A stretch of DNA of 64,000 nt from an uncultured Caldilineaceae bacterium (GTDB lineage Bacteria; Chloroflexota; Anaerolineae; Caldilineales; Caldilineaceae). This document shows, one piece after another, positions 24,271-33,763 of this stretch; position 1 is the first letter of the stretch; the number at the start of each line of letters is the position of its first letter. The notes below the pieces were generated by a model, which saw only the letters and a list, made by a program, of their open reading frames with translations, did not search any database and was not told where the DNA came from. The stretch lies in the NCBI GenBank assembly GCA_951813625.1, contig CATOTS010000016.1, forward strand, positions 49,510-113,509, given 5' to 3'. A program made the translations under genes and the position numbers.

Positions 24271-25229
24271 GGGTTTCAGCCGAGAGGCTGGCTGCAGATG
24301 CGGCGGCGACAGGATTTCGCCCGGATATGCTGGAGAAAGCGATCCAACTACTGGGACTGCTTGACGTCATGCAGAGCCATCCATCTTTAAAGGGAAAACT
24401 TGCGCTCAAGGGTGGGACGGCACTGAATCTTTTCGTATTCGACGTACCGAGGTTGTCAGTCGATATCGACCTGAACTATGTGGGCAGCGAAAGCAGAGAG
24501 ACGATGCTTGAGGAACGCCTTAGAATTGAGGAGGCGATGCTCGCCGTCTTCAGCCGGGAGGATTTAAACGTCAGGCGTATCCCCCAAGAGCACGCGGGGG
24601 GCAAATGGTCGCTCCGCTATGCGGCGGCTTCGGGGCAGAGCGGAAGGATCGACGTTGATATCAACTACATGTATCGCGTGCCCCTGTGGCCCGTCACCAT
24701 GATGGACTCCCGTCCTCTTGGCAGCTGGCGGGTATTCGACATACCGGTGGTGGATATTCATGAACTGGCTGCGGGGAAACTCACAGCGTTACTGGACCGA
24801 CGACGAGCCAGGGATCTGTTCGACAGCTGCCTGCTTTTCTCCATCGATGATCTTGATCTTGCAAGGCTCAGAACCGCCTTTGTCGTTTACGGTGCGATGG
24901 CTCGCAAGGACTGGCGCACGGTATCGATCGAGGACGCATCATTTGACGCGTCGGAACTGTCCAGCCAGCTCGTGCCTTCGCTACGGCTTGAGGCCAACCA
25001 GGGTCTTGAAGCGACTAGCTACGGCAAGGCGCTTGCAGAAGAGAGCCGGGCGGCGCTGTCCAAGCTGCTTCCATTTGCGGAGTCGGAGCTTGCTTTCCTG
25101 GACCTTCTGCTCGACAGGGGGGAGATTGACCCTACGCTTCTGATTTCGGATGAAGCGCTGCAGAAACGGATTCAAGCCCAACCTCTACTGAAATGGAAAG
25201 CCCAACATGTGCGACGTCACAGAAGATAA
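24267..25229 (+). CDS. abiEii: AbiEii-type nucleotidyltransferase toxin
   Basis: A 320-residue protein with the nucleotidyltransferase signature LKGGTALNLFVF followed by RLSVDIDLNYVG (GG-T and D-x-D residues intact), then IDVDINYMYRVPLWP and ELAAGKLTALLDRRRARDLFD, all standard for the AbiEii/AbiGii family. The length is normal and no damage is seen, so it should be active. Family members transfer nucleotides to tRNA acceptor ends and block growth. It is coupled to the antitoxin by a 4-base overlap. Confidence 0.9.
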   Translation: MRVSAERLAADAAATGFRPDMLEKAIQLLGLLDVMQSHPSLKGKLALKGGTALNLFVFDVPRLSVDIDLNYVGSESRETMLEERLRIEEAMLAVFSREDLNVRRIPQEHAGGKWSLRYAAASGQSGRIDVDINYMYRVPLWPVTMMDSRPLGSWRVFDIPVVDIHELAAGKLTALLDRRRARDLFDSCLLFSIDDLDLARLRTAFVVYGAMARKDWRTVSIEDASFDASELSSQLVPSLRLEANQGLEATSYGKALAEESRAALSKLLPFAESELAFLDLLLDRGEIDPTLLISDEALQKRIQAQPLLKWKAQHVRRHRR

Positions 25230-25532
25230 CCGGGCGATGGATGCATTTGGGCTGCACAGGCTCGCGTCGGTGCCTGTCGGGCTCACACGGAGGGAGAAGT
25301 GGGCGGCGGGTTGTTAATGGTCGTTGTCAATACTTGGGCGGAAAATGCAGGCTGCGCCCCGAAGCGACTGTCCTGATTCCGCTGAGGTTTTGGGTCTCCG
25401 TCGCCCCCAAACCGGTCCGATCTCCAAAGCGTTTGACGGTCCATCACGGTCTTGATAGCATGAAAGCTTACCATTCAAAAGAGACCCAGCGGACTGTCGG
25501 CCCCCGGGCCTGGGCTAGGAAAGGAGGCACCC

Positions 25533-26660
25533 ATGGGCCGTTCCAACCACTCCCCAAAACCTACGCTCGATTCAAACGCGGATCCGCCGGCCGCCGTGTT
25601 TAACGGCAGCCACCCCTACACAGCCATTGTCGAGGCCGCCGGTTACGACCTTCACGTCCTGGCCTGTCTTTTTCCTCCCATGAAGCCGGACGAATACGAG
25701 GGCCTCAAAACCTCTCTGGCCCAGGACGGCCAACAACAGCCGATCATGCGGTTTGGCGATCTCGTTCTTGATGGCGTCCACCGCTTGGCCGCCTGCATAG
25801 AGTTGGAGCTTGAGCCCAAATTTGAGACCTTCTCAGGCGTCGGCAAGGAGCTGCGTGCCTATGTTCTCGCACAGAACCTGCACCGCCGCCATCTCAGCGT
25901 CGCGCAGCGCGCCCTGATCGCGGCTGAAATGGCGACCGGTCAGCACGGCGGCGACCGCAGCGACCAGGCCCAAGACGAGGCGTCCCCCACGCAGCGCGAA
26001 GCCGCCGCCGCGTTGAATGTCAGTGAGCGCAGCGTGCGCCAGGCGCGCAAAATCCAGGCCCGGGCCGACCCCGAAGTCCTCGACGCGATGCGAGCCGGCG
26101 ACATCTCGTTAAACGCCGCCATCAAGACGATCGGCAAGCCGGAGCCCCGATCAGCGCGCGCGGTCGCGAAGGATATAGATGGGAAGCGGTCGACGGCCGA
26201 TCTGCCCGAACTCGATCCATCCGCTGGCTACTGTGCGCAATGCGGCCAACGCGCCGATGCCGCTCTACTCGAGCAAGGTGTATGTCCCGAGTGCCGCACC
26301 GCTGCCGAAGCTCCGGACACCACGCCACAGCACGGGGCGTTACAACACTCTTCGGGCGCCCAAACAGAGGCCCCACAGCGCCGGCGTCAGAACGGCCCAC
26401 ACACCGTACTGCAACCCTCCGAGATTCCCTGGAGTGAGTTTTTCAAAAGAGTGGGCACCGACGTTCTTGAGGCCTCGCGCAGCCTGAGCCACGCACTGAC
26501 CTCAATTCCGGCCGCTCAGATGGACGCCGCCATCGCTGAATGGTGGGCAGAATTGCCCACAGATGAGCGACATGCCAACCGCAAGGCCAAAGAGGCGTGG
26601 ATCAATTTCGCACGCGATCTGCGTGCTTACAACAACGGCACGAGCAAGAGGCGCGCTTGA
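25533..26660 (+). CDS. ParB-like nuclease/CTPase-fold DNA-binding protein with zinc knuckle
   Basis: A 375-residue protein (AAAGGAGG upstream). Residues about 45-125 are a ParB/Srx-like domain (MKPDEYEGLKTSLAQDGQQQ, LVLDGVHRLAACIELELEP, YVLAQNLHRRHLSVAQRA). An HTH follows at about 150-185 (TQREAAAALNVSERSVRQAR), then a four-Cys knuckle (CAQCGQ... GVCPECR) and a helical C-terminal domain. It is an ICE/plasmid-type ParB rather than chromosomal Spo0J. A 24-bp palindrome lies 16 bp after its stop; a second palindrome follows a truncated copy of this gene's 3' end near 29.0 kb, so the palindrome may be its site. Confidence 0.8.
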   Translation: MGRSNHSPKPTLDSNADPPAAVFNGSHPYTAIVEAAGYDLHVLACLFPPMKPDEYEGLKTSLAQDGQQQPIMRFGDLVLDGVHRLAACIELELEPKFETFSGVGKELRAYVLAQNLHRRHLSVAQRALIAAEMATGQHGGDRSDQAQDEASPTQREAAAALNVSERSVRQARKIQARADPEVLDAMRAGDISLNAAIKTIGKPEPRSARAVAKDIDGKRSTADLPELDPSAGYCAQCGQRADAALLEQGVCPECRTAAEAPDTTPQHGALQHSSGAQTEAPQRRRQNGPHTVLQPSEIPWSEFFKRVGTDVLEASRSLSHALTSIPAAQMDAAIAEWWAELPTDERHANRKAKEAWINFARDLRAYNNGTSKRRA

Positions 26661-26675
26661 CAGGACCTCCTCCGA

Positions 26676-26699
26676 GCAAGCGGCAAATTTGCCGCTTGC
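26676..26699. repeat. Perfect 24-bp palindrome, copy 1
   Basis: GCAAGCGGCAAA is immediately followed by its reverse complement TTTGCCGCTTGC. No loop and no T tract are present, so a protein-binding site (parS-like) is more likely than a terminator. An identical palindrome is at 29076-29099. Confidence 0.7.
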
Positions 26700-27217
26700 C
26701 CTGCTCCCAAATAGCGATCTCCGCCCACGCAGCGTACCCTCCATCCTGGGTATTGGCGCGCTCCGTATCCAAACGCCAGCAGCCCTCAGCAGAGCAGAGA
26801 AACCGCGCCGGATTGCAAGGTGTTGTAGTACTTGAACCCCTGAAAGAAGCTCATTGAACGCCTTGCAGCGCTTGAGCATTTCGCGGCCAATTGCAAGGAG
26901 TCCGGAAACCGGTCCTGACCGTTCCTTACTCGCAAACCGACACTAAGGGCGATGCAGCCATCTCGTCCACAGCTGCTTTCCTTCGAACCAGCCTGCCAGC
27001 TCCGGTCATATTTGCCAGCAGTTCTTGTCGGTTCTTCTCACGCCGCTACTCGGGAGTCTTGCTTTGCCACTCATCCTGCTCCTCCCGGTTCACAGCAGGC
27101 GCGCCGACCTTGAGCACGTCATCCCGCCCTTGGCCCTCGCCGCGACCTCCATTTCTCTGGGAATCTCCTCATCCGCCCCATACCCTTATGGGGTAATTGG
27201 GGCGGAGGTCCCTTATA
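26700..27217. other. Intergenic stretch without a convincing gene
   Basis: About 515 bp between the ParB-like gene and the MITE. Short frames on both strands lack ribosome binding sites and recognisable products. Confidence 0.4.
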
Positions 27218-27376
27218 CTACAACCGCAATTCACGAATCTGATGTTTTTCCGGCGAAAATGAGGGTGCAAAAGCGCATTTTGAACAACCACGGAACTGCA
27301 TAAACGGCCCAAATGCAACCACTTCTGCGCCTCTTTTTACTCTTTCGGTCTTCGGCCAACAAGAGTGCGGTTGTAG
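27218..27376. mobile_element. 159-bp MITE with TA target duplication, copy 1
   Basis: The element starts CTACAACCGCA and ends TGCGGTTGTAG (11-bp terminal inverted repeats) and is flanked by TA on both sides, as for IS630/Tc1-type insertion. A copy of the same length at 61350-61508 differs at only a few positions. It encodes nothing. Its ends match the end of the IS at 63724 with one mismatch. Confidence 0.85.
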
Positions 27377-27756
27377 TACTAAGAGAGAGAGAAAAATCCG
27401 AACATTGTATGCGGTTGATCATAATCGTCAGAATTTCCGTGTGCCGCGTGTGCCCAGATCCTTGACTGCAGGTGGCATCTGGAAGTTCACGCCCCACCCA
27501 CGCGACGGACAGAGTCTTGTCGACCGGGACCGGCGGCGGCCTTGGCGGCGGGCGTTGTCCTGTCAATATGGTGGTCTTGGAGATGGCTGGCGCATTATTG
27601 TTGCGCTGTTCGCCTTGACGATAGGGCGGCCGTGTGAAAATTTGGCCGCGGTCAGCCAGAAATGGGAAGGGTTCGCTTAAGGAAGGGAATCTGCCTATCA
27701 AACCGGTCGGCCGAGTTGCGTCGACCTTCACTGAAGCAGGCTCCAGGAGGAGGAAA

Positions 27757-28311
27757 ATGTGTAAGCGTCTAATTCTGAGTAGATTGACAGTCGTCCTGAC
27801 GGCCGCCGCCTTTTTTGTGTCCGGCTGCTATCACCATTTGACGTTTCATCCAAAGATGGATGATTCGGTCATCGTGCCGTGCCGTCAGGTTTCCAAGGCG
27901 GACCGTGCGGGCTACACGGTGGCGATGGTGGAGAGAGCGATGCGACTGTACGACGCCCAGGGGCGGGAGGCGACGGTGGAATACTACAATTCACCGGAGA
28001 GTGTGGACGGCGAGTGGTATGTATTCATCTTTGATGAGAACGAAAAGCTGATCGCCCTTGCGGTAAACCCGGATACGCTAGGTGAGGACTTGCGGGGCGA
28101 TGTAGGGGTGGATTTCACCGGCTACCGGCACGGCGAAGCGATAGCCGGCGCCACCGAGGAAGGAATGTGGGTCGATTATTTCTTCCTCAATTCTGTCACC
28201 GGCACCCAGGAATGGAAACATTCCTGGGTGGTACGGCACGATGGTCTGATTTTCGGTTCCGGCTGGTATCAAAATCTGCCAGTATGGACGCAGGGGGAAC
28301 CTGGGGAATAG
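27757..28311 (+). CDS. Lipoprotein with single Cache-like sensor domain
   Basis: A 184-residue protein. The start is ATG 27757 (AGGAGGAGG upstream). The signal peptide ends in VSGC (lipobox). The mature part has a single Cache-like layout: a long helix (AMVERAMRLYDAQGREATVE), YYNSPESVDGEWYVFIFDE, then GVDFTGYRHGEAI and EEGMWVDYFFLN, and FGSGWYQ near the end. Such domains bind small ligands outside the cell. It lies alone between the MITE and the origin region. Confidence 0.65.
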   Translation: MCKRLILSRLTVVLTAAAFFVSGCYHHLTFHPKMDDSVIVPCRQVSKADRAGYTVAMVERAMRLYDAQGREATVEYYNSPESVDGEWYVFIFDENEKLIALAVNPDTLGEDLRGDVGVDFTGYRHGEAIAGATEEGMWVDYFFLNSVTGTQEWKHSWVVRHDGLIFGSGWYQNLPVWTQGEPGE

Positions 28312-28982
28312 GGGTTAGGGCTCGTTGAAGGCGCTGTTGCCACTACACTGATGCGATATTGGTTCTGGTACGGTTGATACTTTGCAACAGGGTAGAACAT
28401 GCATCCTGCTGAGCAGGATCCTCAGAATGCACCGGCTGCGCTTTCCCGTCGAGGCCGGTCAACCTGAGCCGGTTCCGGCAGCAAACTTGCATTCTGTTCT
28501 GATTCCCTTTCCCCTCTGGTGAGATCGGAACTTTGCAATAGGGTAGAACATGCAGATCGACATGGCATAGCCTTCAACGAGCGGCCCGGGTGTCTAAGAT
28601 GCGTTGAACCTGCTTGTTCGAGCGGAGTTCGGAAGCATTCCGATCGATCTCAGCACGGTCAGTTGTCGTAAACCCTGCGCACTCTCATGCCTTCTGTTCT
28701 GGTTCTCCTTTCTCTCTGGTGCGATTGACATCTTGCAACAGGGTAGAACATGCGACCTGCCAGGCAGGTTTGTAAGAATACCTCGGTAGCAGTACCTGTC
28801 CGTACTCGATATAACCGCCCTTCTCAGGGTTGTCATCCCGATCCATTTTCACCCAAAGACTTGCTTTTGTTCCAGTGCGGCCCTCCCTCTGGTAAGACGG
28901 TCATTCTGCAATAGGGTAGAACATGAACCCGGGCAAGCTAAGTTCTTAAGGTTACGCTGGCGCTGCTTGCTGGTATAGACTG

Positions 28983-29045
28983 CGCAGATGGAGGCCGCCA
29001 TCGAGGAATGTTGAGCAGAGCTGCCTGGGGAGGAGCGACCCGCAG
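28983..29045 (+). pseudogene. 3' remnant of the ParB-like gene
   Basis: The translation resembles the C-terminus of the 25533-26660 product (AQMEAAIEE, then a TGA, then AELPGEER). Like the parent gene it is followed by the 24-bp palindrome (29076-29099). It sits inside the iteron region and points to a past duplication or replicon fusion. Confidence 0.6.
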
Positions 29046-29075
29046 ACGGCCCATTGCCGATCGGATCACATTCAA

Positions 29076-29099
29076 GCAAGCGGCAAATTTGCCGCTTGC
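29076..29099. repeat. Perfect 24-bp palindrome, copy 2
   Basis: Identical to 26676-26699. It lies between the dispersed and the tandem iterons, 31 bp after the ParB remnant. Confidence 0.7.
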
Positions 29100-29369
29100 C
29101 CGGTATCACAAAAAAACACACACACTTATCGGAGACGATGACGGGATTAACGATTTTTCCGGCAACGTTGCGCCCCAGGCGCAACAACGTTGCCGGTAGG
29201 AACAGCAACTCTGTTGCTACTGTTCCTACTGTTCTGACCCACTTGTTCCAGCTTATTCTTTCTCTGGTAATGGGCGTATTTTGCAACAGGGTAGAACATA
29301 CCGTGCAACAGGGTAGAACGTAAAGTGCAACAGGGTAGAACGTAAAGTGCAATAGGGTAGAACATGCAA

Positions 29370-30962
29370 TCAGGCGGACCACGCTTCCAATATCCGCCAT
29401 CCGCGTTTGCCAGTGCCGGGTTCAACGGCGTCCCGTTCGATCACGATACGGCCGTTTTTTTCCAATGATGTCAACAGTCGATCTGTCGCGGACTGTTCGT
29501 TTCTGATCTGACTCGTGTGCTTGTCGCCGATTATGCCGTAGGCGAGTCGGTGGCGTTCAGCACGCGTCAGTACGCGGACTTTGTTGGCTTGGGGGTGACG
29601 TTCCTGGCCTCCGGTCAACACAGCCTCGGCGTGGTCCCAGCGCGTTGACGGCTTGCCGTTACGCTCAGATTTCACGTTGTCTTTTGTGTCTACGATGTGA
29701 CCCTGGTCGTTGCGCAGGACTTCGGGCCGCGTGGCGTGGATACGGTATCCGCCGTTGCGCCGTTTGGCCTCATCCCACAGATAGGCCAGGCCCAACTCCA
29801 GGTCGAAGGCTGGGTCGCTAACGGTGCCGGCTTCGATCAGGCTGGGCTTGTCGACAGCCGGGCCGTGATCCGAGCCGCTGGGGAGCTCGATCTGGACAAT
29901 CACAATGGAGTCCAGGTTATCGAAGGAGGGATAGCCGCGCACGATGGTCGGGCGCCAATGGTAACTGTCAGGCATCACGACTTCGGCAAGGTTGATGGCT
30001 TGCAACGCGGAGTAGAGCGAACGGGCATGTTTGCCAGGGCGGTAACTGGAAACTTCCCAGCGGCGGCCGTTGACGATTTTGGAACGGGAGGGCCAGAGCA
30101 GATCGCGGAGCTCCTTCAGCGACGGTCGCCACTCATAGCGGCCGCCTGGCCGCCGTTGATCGAGGGGCATCGACAGAAGTGAGAAGATGAGCAGACGTTT
30201 GTCTAGGCGTGCGCCGCGCCCCGGCTGCAGGCCGCGGAAGCCGGCGGCGTTTGCCAGCAGAAGCGGCGTAACTGGAATGTCCTCCTCGGTCAGAAGATCG
30301 GCGAACAACGGTAGCTGGGCCTGGGGGCTTTCCACGCGTCCAAGAGTCGGGTCTCCGTTGTCGAGGGTAAATGCGAGTTGTGCGGGCACGGTCGCCGGCT
30401 GCTGCGTGAAGAGTCCGCTGGGCATGATGCCGTTCTTGCGGGGCCGTCCGTTCTTTTCCAGGTCTGGTCTGATCTGTTCCGGGCGATGGAGCCATGCTTC
30501 GATCAGGGGGGCGACGGGGTGTTTTAGGCCGGCCTTTCGGCCTACGGCCAACCAGATTATGTGAAGGGCTTCCAGGCCTTCAGGCGCCAACTCTTCCAGT
30601 CTTACAGGGTCACCGCTCCAGGAAGCAAGAGGCCCCTCTTCCGTTTGTTCTTCCTTAAGGGTCATCAAAGTAAATTTTTGCGGCGTTCTCCTGACGACGG
30701 TTAGAAGAGTTTGCTGCGCCCACAACAGATCCACGACCTCGTCTATGCCTATGGAGGATTCCTTCAGTTCGGCGACGAGCGCCTTTTTGCCGCCCTCCGG
30801 GTCCAGCGCTTCAAGCAGCGCTTCGGCCCGGGCGATGAACTCTTCCACACTTTCGTTCAACCAGTGTTCTGCCCTGTCCAGCGCGACAGCCAGGTCTGCA
30901 ATTTGGCAGTCTCCGCCGCCGGCCGCATCTACGTATTCAGTCCACCACTGGTTGAAGTTCAT
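29370..30962 (-). CDS. Plasmid Rep-like protein, probable iteron-binding initiator
   Basis: A 530-residue protein. The start is ATG 30962, seven bases after the helicase stop, with GGGAGG/GAAGG upstream. I recognise no strict family signature, but the C-terminal 250 residues have winged-helix-like segments (RPSLKELRDLLWPSR; KVRVLTRAERHRLAYGII; RNEQSATDRLLTSLEKNGR). It is the third gene of a primase-helicase-Rep operon and its 3' end abuts the iterons, as for initiators of iteron plasmids. Initiator function is inferred from this context. Confidence 0.6.
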   Translation of the reverse strand: MNFNQWWTEYVDAAGGGDCQIADLAVALDRAEHWLNESVEEFIARAEALLEALDPEGGKKALVAELKESSIGIDEVVDLLWAQQTLLTVVRRTPQKFTLMTLKEEQTEEGPLASWSGDPVRLEELAPEGLEALHIIWLAVGRKAGLKHPVAPLIEAWLHRPEQIRPDLEKNGRPRKNGIMPSGLFTQQPATVPAQLAFTLDNGDPTLGRVESPQAQLPLFADLLTEEDIPVTPLLLANAAGFRGLQPGRGARLDKRLLIFSLLSMPLDQRRPGGRYEWRPSLKELRDLLWPSRSKIVNGRRWEVSSYRPGKHARSLYSALQAINLAEVVMPDSYHWRPTIVRGYPSFDNLDSIVIVQIELPSGSDHGPAVDKPSLIEAGTVSDPAFDLELGLAYLWDEAKRRNGGYRIHATRPEVLRNDQGHIVDTKDNVKSERNGKPSTRWDHAEAVLTGGQERHPQANKVRVLTRAERHRLAYGIIGDKHTSQIRNEQSATDRLLTSLEKNGRIVIERDAVEPGTGKRGWRILEAWSA

Positions 30963-30969
30963 CCCTTCA

Positions 30970-32292
30970 TCATCCTCCCAGTTTCTGCAGCCTGTTTTCG
31001 TCGCGAGGAGCGTCCGTTGCCGTTGCGTTTGGCTGCGCCTTCCCTGTCCTATTACGGCTGTTCGGGTCCGCCCCCGGGGCGGGCGGGGTGTTCTGGGCTG
31101 CGCTTTCCGTCGTCGGTCTGGCAATTGCTTCCCAGCGGCCGCCTTTCCCGCGGGCGAGATAGACGCCATGTTCCGGCTTTTCGCCGTAATTCACTTTCTC
31201 GCAGGTCAGTACAGGTACGCTTGCGCGCAAATCGGGCTGATTGTTCTTCGGCTTCTCCCCGATTTTCTCATATCCAATATGCCAACGAGTGCGGACCGCA
31301 TTGTGCCAGGCGGTGGATCCTGAAAACTCGCCGGCCTTGTTGGTGTGGGCGATAAAGAGGGTGGCGCAGTCCCGAGAACGCCCCCATTCATCCCAGGAGC
31401 GCAGGAACTCATGGACAGAGCCGCGCTCGTTCTCGTTGCTGGCATAGCAGGCCGCCAGGCTGTCGATCACCACCAGCTGTGCACCGTGGTCCTCGGCCAC
31501 CTTGCGCACCGCCTCTCCCGCGGGCAGGAGCTCGTTGCGCCGGTTGGTCAGTTCACCCGCCGGCGTTCCCCAACACGGGCCCAGGCCCAGACCAACCATG
31601 TCCAGCACCTGCAGATTCGGCATGTCATTGGACAACTCCCAGTTGCGCCAGTCGCCTTTCTGTGCGGCGGTTCCGCCGAAGCGGATCGCGGAGAGTCGAT
31701 AGAATATGTCCGGCATCTCGTCTTCATACGTTGCGAACAGAACCGGCGCGCCGCGTTGAAATTCCTCCCCGATAGCTGGAACGCCCACGTCGGTGTTCTC
31801 CCTGCTATGGAGCCAATCCTTCGACCCCAGAGCGGGCGGGTGGGCGATGCCTGTGCAGAGCGCCAGCCCCAGCCAGGTCTTGCCCACACCGCCGTCGGCG
31901 AACAGGATCGCGGGGCGGCCTGACGGCAACCAGTTTTCGAGGATGAACGGACGCGATACGCGCAGTTCCTCCGGCTTCCAGTTGCTAATCAGGGCTCTGT
32001 TCGGAATGACGATTCGTTGGTCGATCAGCTGCCTGATTTCTGTCCAGGCCTGCTCCTGGTGAGCCGTCGCTTCTGATCGCAGGCCTGCGGCGATGTCCGC
32101 GCCGGTCCGCGCCGGAGAGGAGAGATCGTCACTGGTGGAGAGCGCGTCTTGGAGGACGGCCCTGGCGGCGGGATCGTCTTTGCCGGCTGCTATGGCCGCG
32201 CGCAGGTCGTCGTATGCCGCGGCTACGGGATCGGGTTGGATGTGTTCGGACTCGGCAGCGATCTGTATACGTCCGTTGCTTCTCTCATGCAT
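30970..32292 (-). CDS. RepA-type hexameric replicative helicase (AAA_25)
   Basis: A 440-residue RecA-fold ATPase. Walker A is ADGGVGKTWLGLAL (about residues 125-138), followed by VLFATYEDEMPDIFYRL, which matches the motif after Walker A in RepA/RSF1010-type helicases, and Walker B QLVVIDSLA with sensor TLFIAHTNK. The C-terminal 60 residues are a disordered Pro/Asn-rich tail. ATG 32292 is taken as start; TTG 32298 overlaps the primase stop and is an alternative. It should unwind DNA at the origin together with the neighbouring primase and Rep. Confidence 0.85.
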   Translation of the reverse strand: MHERSNGRIQIAAESEHIQPDPVAAAYDDLRAAIAAGKDDPAARAVLQDALSTSDDLSSPARTGADIAAGLRSEATAHQEQAWTEIRQLIDQRIVIPNRALISNWKPEELRVSRPFILENWLPSGRPAILFADGGVGKTWLGLALCTGIAHPPALGSKDWLHSRENTDVGVPAIGEEFQRGAPVLFATYEDEMPDIFYRLSAIRFGGTAAQKGDWRNWELSNDMPNLQVLDMVGLGLGPCWGTPAGELTNRRNELLPAGEAVRKVAEDHGAQLVVIDSLAACYASNENERGSVHEFLRSWDEWGRSRDCATLFIAHTNKAGEFSGSTAWHNAVRTRWHIGYEKIGEKPKNNQPDLRASVPVLTCEKVNYGEKPEHGVYLARGKGGRWEAIARPTTESAAQNTPPAPGADPNSRNRTGKAQPNATATDAPRDENRLQKLGG

Positions 32293-32294
32293 GT

Positions 32295-33398
32295 TCAAGC
32301 GCTCGCTTCGGTCGTGGGGGCCGACGCCGGATCGTGGCCGGCCGGCAGTTTTTGGACGGTTACGTTGTAGCCCAGGTCGGCCCAGCGCTGCGCCGCCGCA
32401 TATGCCGGCTGTGCGCCTGCTTCGTCGGCGTCGGGCCAGAGGGTAATTGCGTTGAAGTGGCCGGGTTGGATGCGGCCGTAGCTGGTACCGGCGCAGACGG
32501 CGACAAGCGCGGGCTCGTCGGCGTAGCGCAGGATGCGCAGGCCGTCGGCGAGGCCCTCGCAGATGTGCAGCTCGTAGGCTGCGACCTGTAACTGGTCGCG
32601 CCAGAGGAGGCCGTAGGCTGGCCCTGTGCCGTATGTACGTTTGTCCTTCTCGTCCGGCCAGTGGTGTGCTTTGCGGCCGGCCTGGTCGATGGCGACCAGC
32701 TGCACTTTGCGCGGGTGCGCTGCCGGGTTGTCGAGCGGACGCATTGCCATCGCCAGCGCGCCGGCGGCTGTGCTACCGGGTTGGCCGCAGGGGAATTTGG
32801 GATGGCTGCGGGCGAGCCAGCGTACTGCGTCAGGCAGCGGCTCACCGGCGGGCCACAGGCCGCGTTGCGCCAGCCACTGCGCGGCCGGATGGTTGGTGGC
32901 CGGTCCTGAGGTGGATGGCTGCGCGGCGGCCCACAGTTCGGCGGCGTAGGCGTTCGTATTTTTACTCTGGAGCGGTGCTGAGCGGCTCTGTGCATCGTTT
33001 TGGCTGTTCTGCGGGTTAAAGTGCCGATCAGTGCGTCTGGGGCCGTTCTGGGCGTTCCTTGCGCCGTGTAGCGGCGTTGCGTTCGCGCCCGGGGGCGGCT
33101 GGCCGGCGCGGAAGGCTGCGAAACAGGCATCGCAGCGGCATGCCCATAGGCCGGTCGCTTGTTGCAGGGCGTGGCGGATGGCGTTGGCGTCGCAGTTGTG
33201 GCTGTGGCAATAGACGCGCAGGGGGGCGTCGCCCGCGTGTTCGCCGTCACGGAATGCGAGGGCGTTCTTGCTGTCGCCACCGTGACAGAGCGCGGTCGAT
33301 GTCCGGTACCATCCGCCGGCAGTGGTAACGGGGTAAGGCAGCCTGGCGGCTACTTCGGCTGCGGTGGCAATCGGGATGCGGTTTAGGAGTGCGTTCAT
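32295..33398 (-). CDS. Toprim-domain DNA primase of plasmid type
   Basis: A 367-residue protein from ATG 33398. The N-terminal region has Cys/His clusters (LCHGGD, YCHSHNCD, CRCDAC) resembling a primase zinc domain. A long Gln/Asn/Pro-rich linker follows. The C-terminal Toprim-like domain has the Glu motif LHICEGLADGLRIL and the acidic motif TLWPDADEAG. The domain order fits phage/plasmid primases that partner a RepA-like helicase. Its stop overlaps or adjoins the helicase start, supporting one operon. Confidence 0.82.
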   Translation of the reverse strand: MNALLNRIPIATAAEVAARLPYPVTTAGGWYRTSTALCHGGDSKNALAFRDGEHAGDAPLRVYCHSHNCDANAIRHALQQATGLWACRCDACFAAFRAGQPPPGANATPLHGARNAQNGPRRTDRHFNPQNSQNDAQSRSAPLQSKNTNAYAAELWAAAQPSTSGPATNHPAAQWLAQRGLWPAGEPLPDAVRWLARSHPKFPCGQPGSTAAGALAMAMRPLDNPAAHPRKVQLVAIDQAGRKAHHWPDEKDKRTYGTGPAYGLLWRDQLQVAAYELHICEGLADGLRILRYADEPALVAVCAGTSYGRIQPGHFNAITLWPDADEAGAQPAYAAAQRWADLGYNVTVQKLPAGHDPASAPTTEASA

Positions 33399-33535
33399 GT
33401 GTGTTATGCTTGTGGGCGAGATCATCAGGGTCTCAAATGCTGATTGGGCCCCGCTCCGGCTGTCCCCCGGATCGGGGTCTTTACTTTTCTGCCGCAGACC
33501 ATGGTCAACTTTACCCGGGCGGATGCCTGGGTGGA

Positions 33536-33763
33536 CTATCCTTTGCTCTCCTGTTCCTCGACCCGTGCGGCCGCATGCAGCAGCGCATCTCTCACGAAAT
33601 CGGAAAATCGTTTCTCGCTCGCTTCTGCGGCGGCGATAAGCCGGCGCTTTTCGTTGGCGGTTACGCCGACCGAAATCTGGGCCGTCTTTCTGTAGTCGGC
33701 CGACTGACTAACTCTTGGATTTTGTAAGACTTTTGGATTGTGTGTGCTACTTTCGTTTTGCAT
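33536..33763 (-). CDS. Ribbon-helix-helix regulator
   Basis: A 75-residue protein with GGAAGG upstream of ATG 33763. The C-terminal half reads TAQISVGVTANEKRRLIAAA followed by EKRFSDFVRDAL, a standard RHH domain of CopG/MobC-type proteins. It lies 138 bp upstream of the primase operon on the same strand and could control plasmid copy number or mobilisation. A direct repeat beside its start may be its operator. Confidence 0.7.
   Translation of the reverse strand: MQNESSTHNPKVLQNPRVSQSADYRKTAQISVGVTANEKRRLIAAAEASEKRFSDFVRDALLHAAARVEEQESKG

Larger units (their letters stand above)
28383..29365 (+). other. Candidate plasmid replication origin: eight iterons
   Basis: TGCAAYAGGGTAGAACRT occurs eight times on the plus strand: 28383, 28534, 28734, 28907, then four tandem copies at 29282, 29304, 29326 and 29348 spaced exactly 22 bp (two helical turns). 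The dispersed copies and the first tandem copy are each preceded, 16-18 bp upstream, by a CTCTGGT-like box (TTCTGGT in the first), giving a bipartite ~44-bp unit. The last iteron ends five bases from the 3' end of the Rep-like gene. This arrangement is typical of iteron-controlled theta replicons. Confidence 0.75.

Noticed and set aside
28849..29400. 183-codon minus-strand frame through the tandem iterons
   Set aside because: Its Leu/Tyr/Pro/Cys repeats are translated iterons; it has no ribosome binding site.
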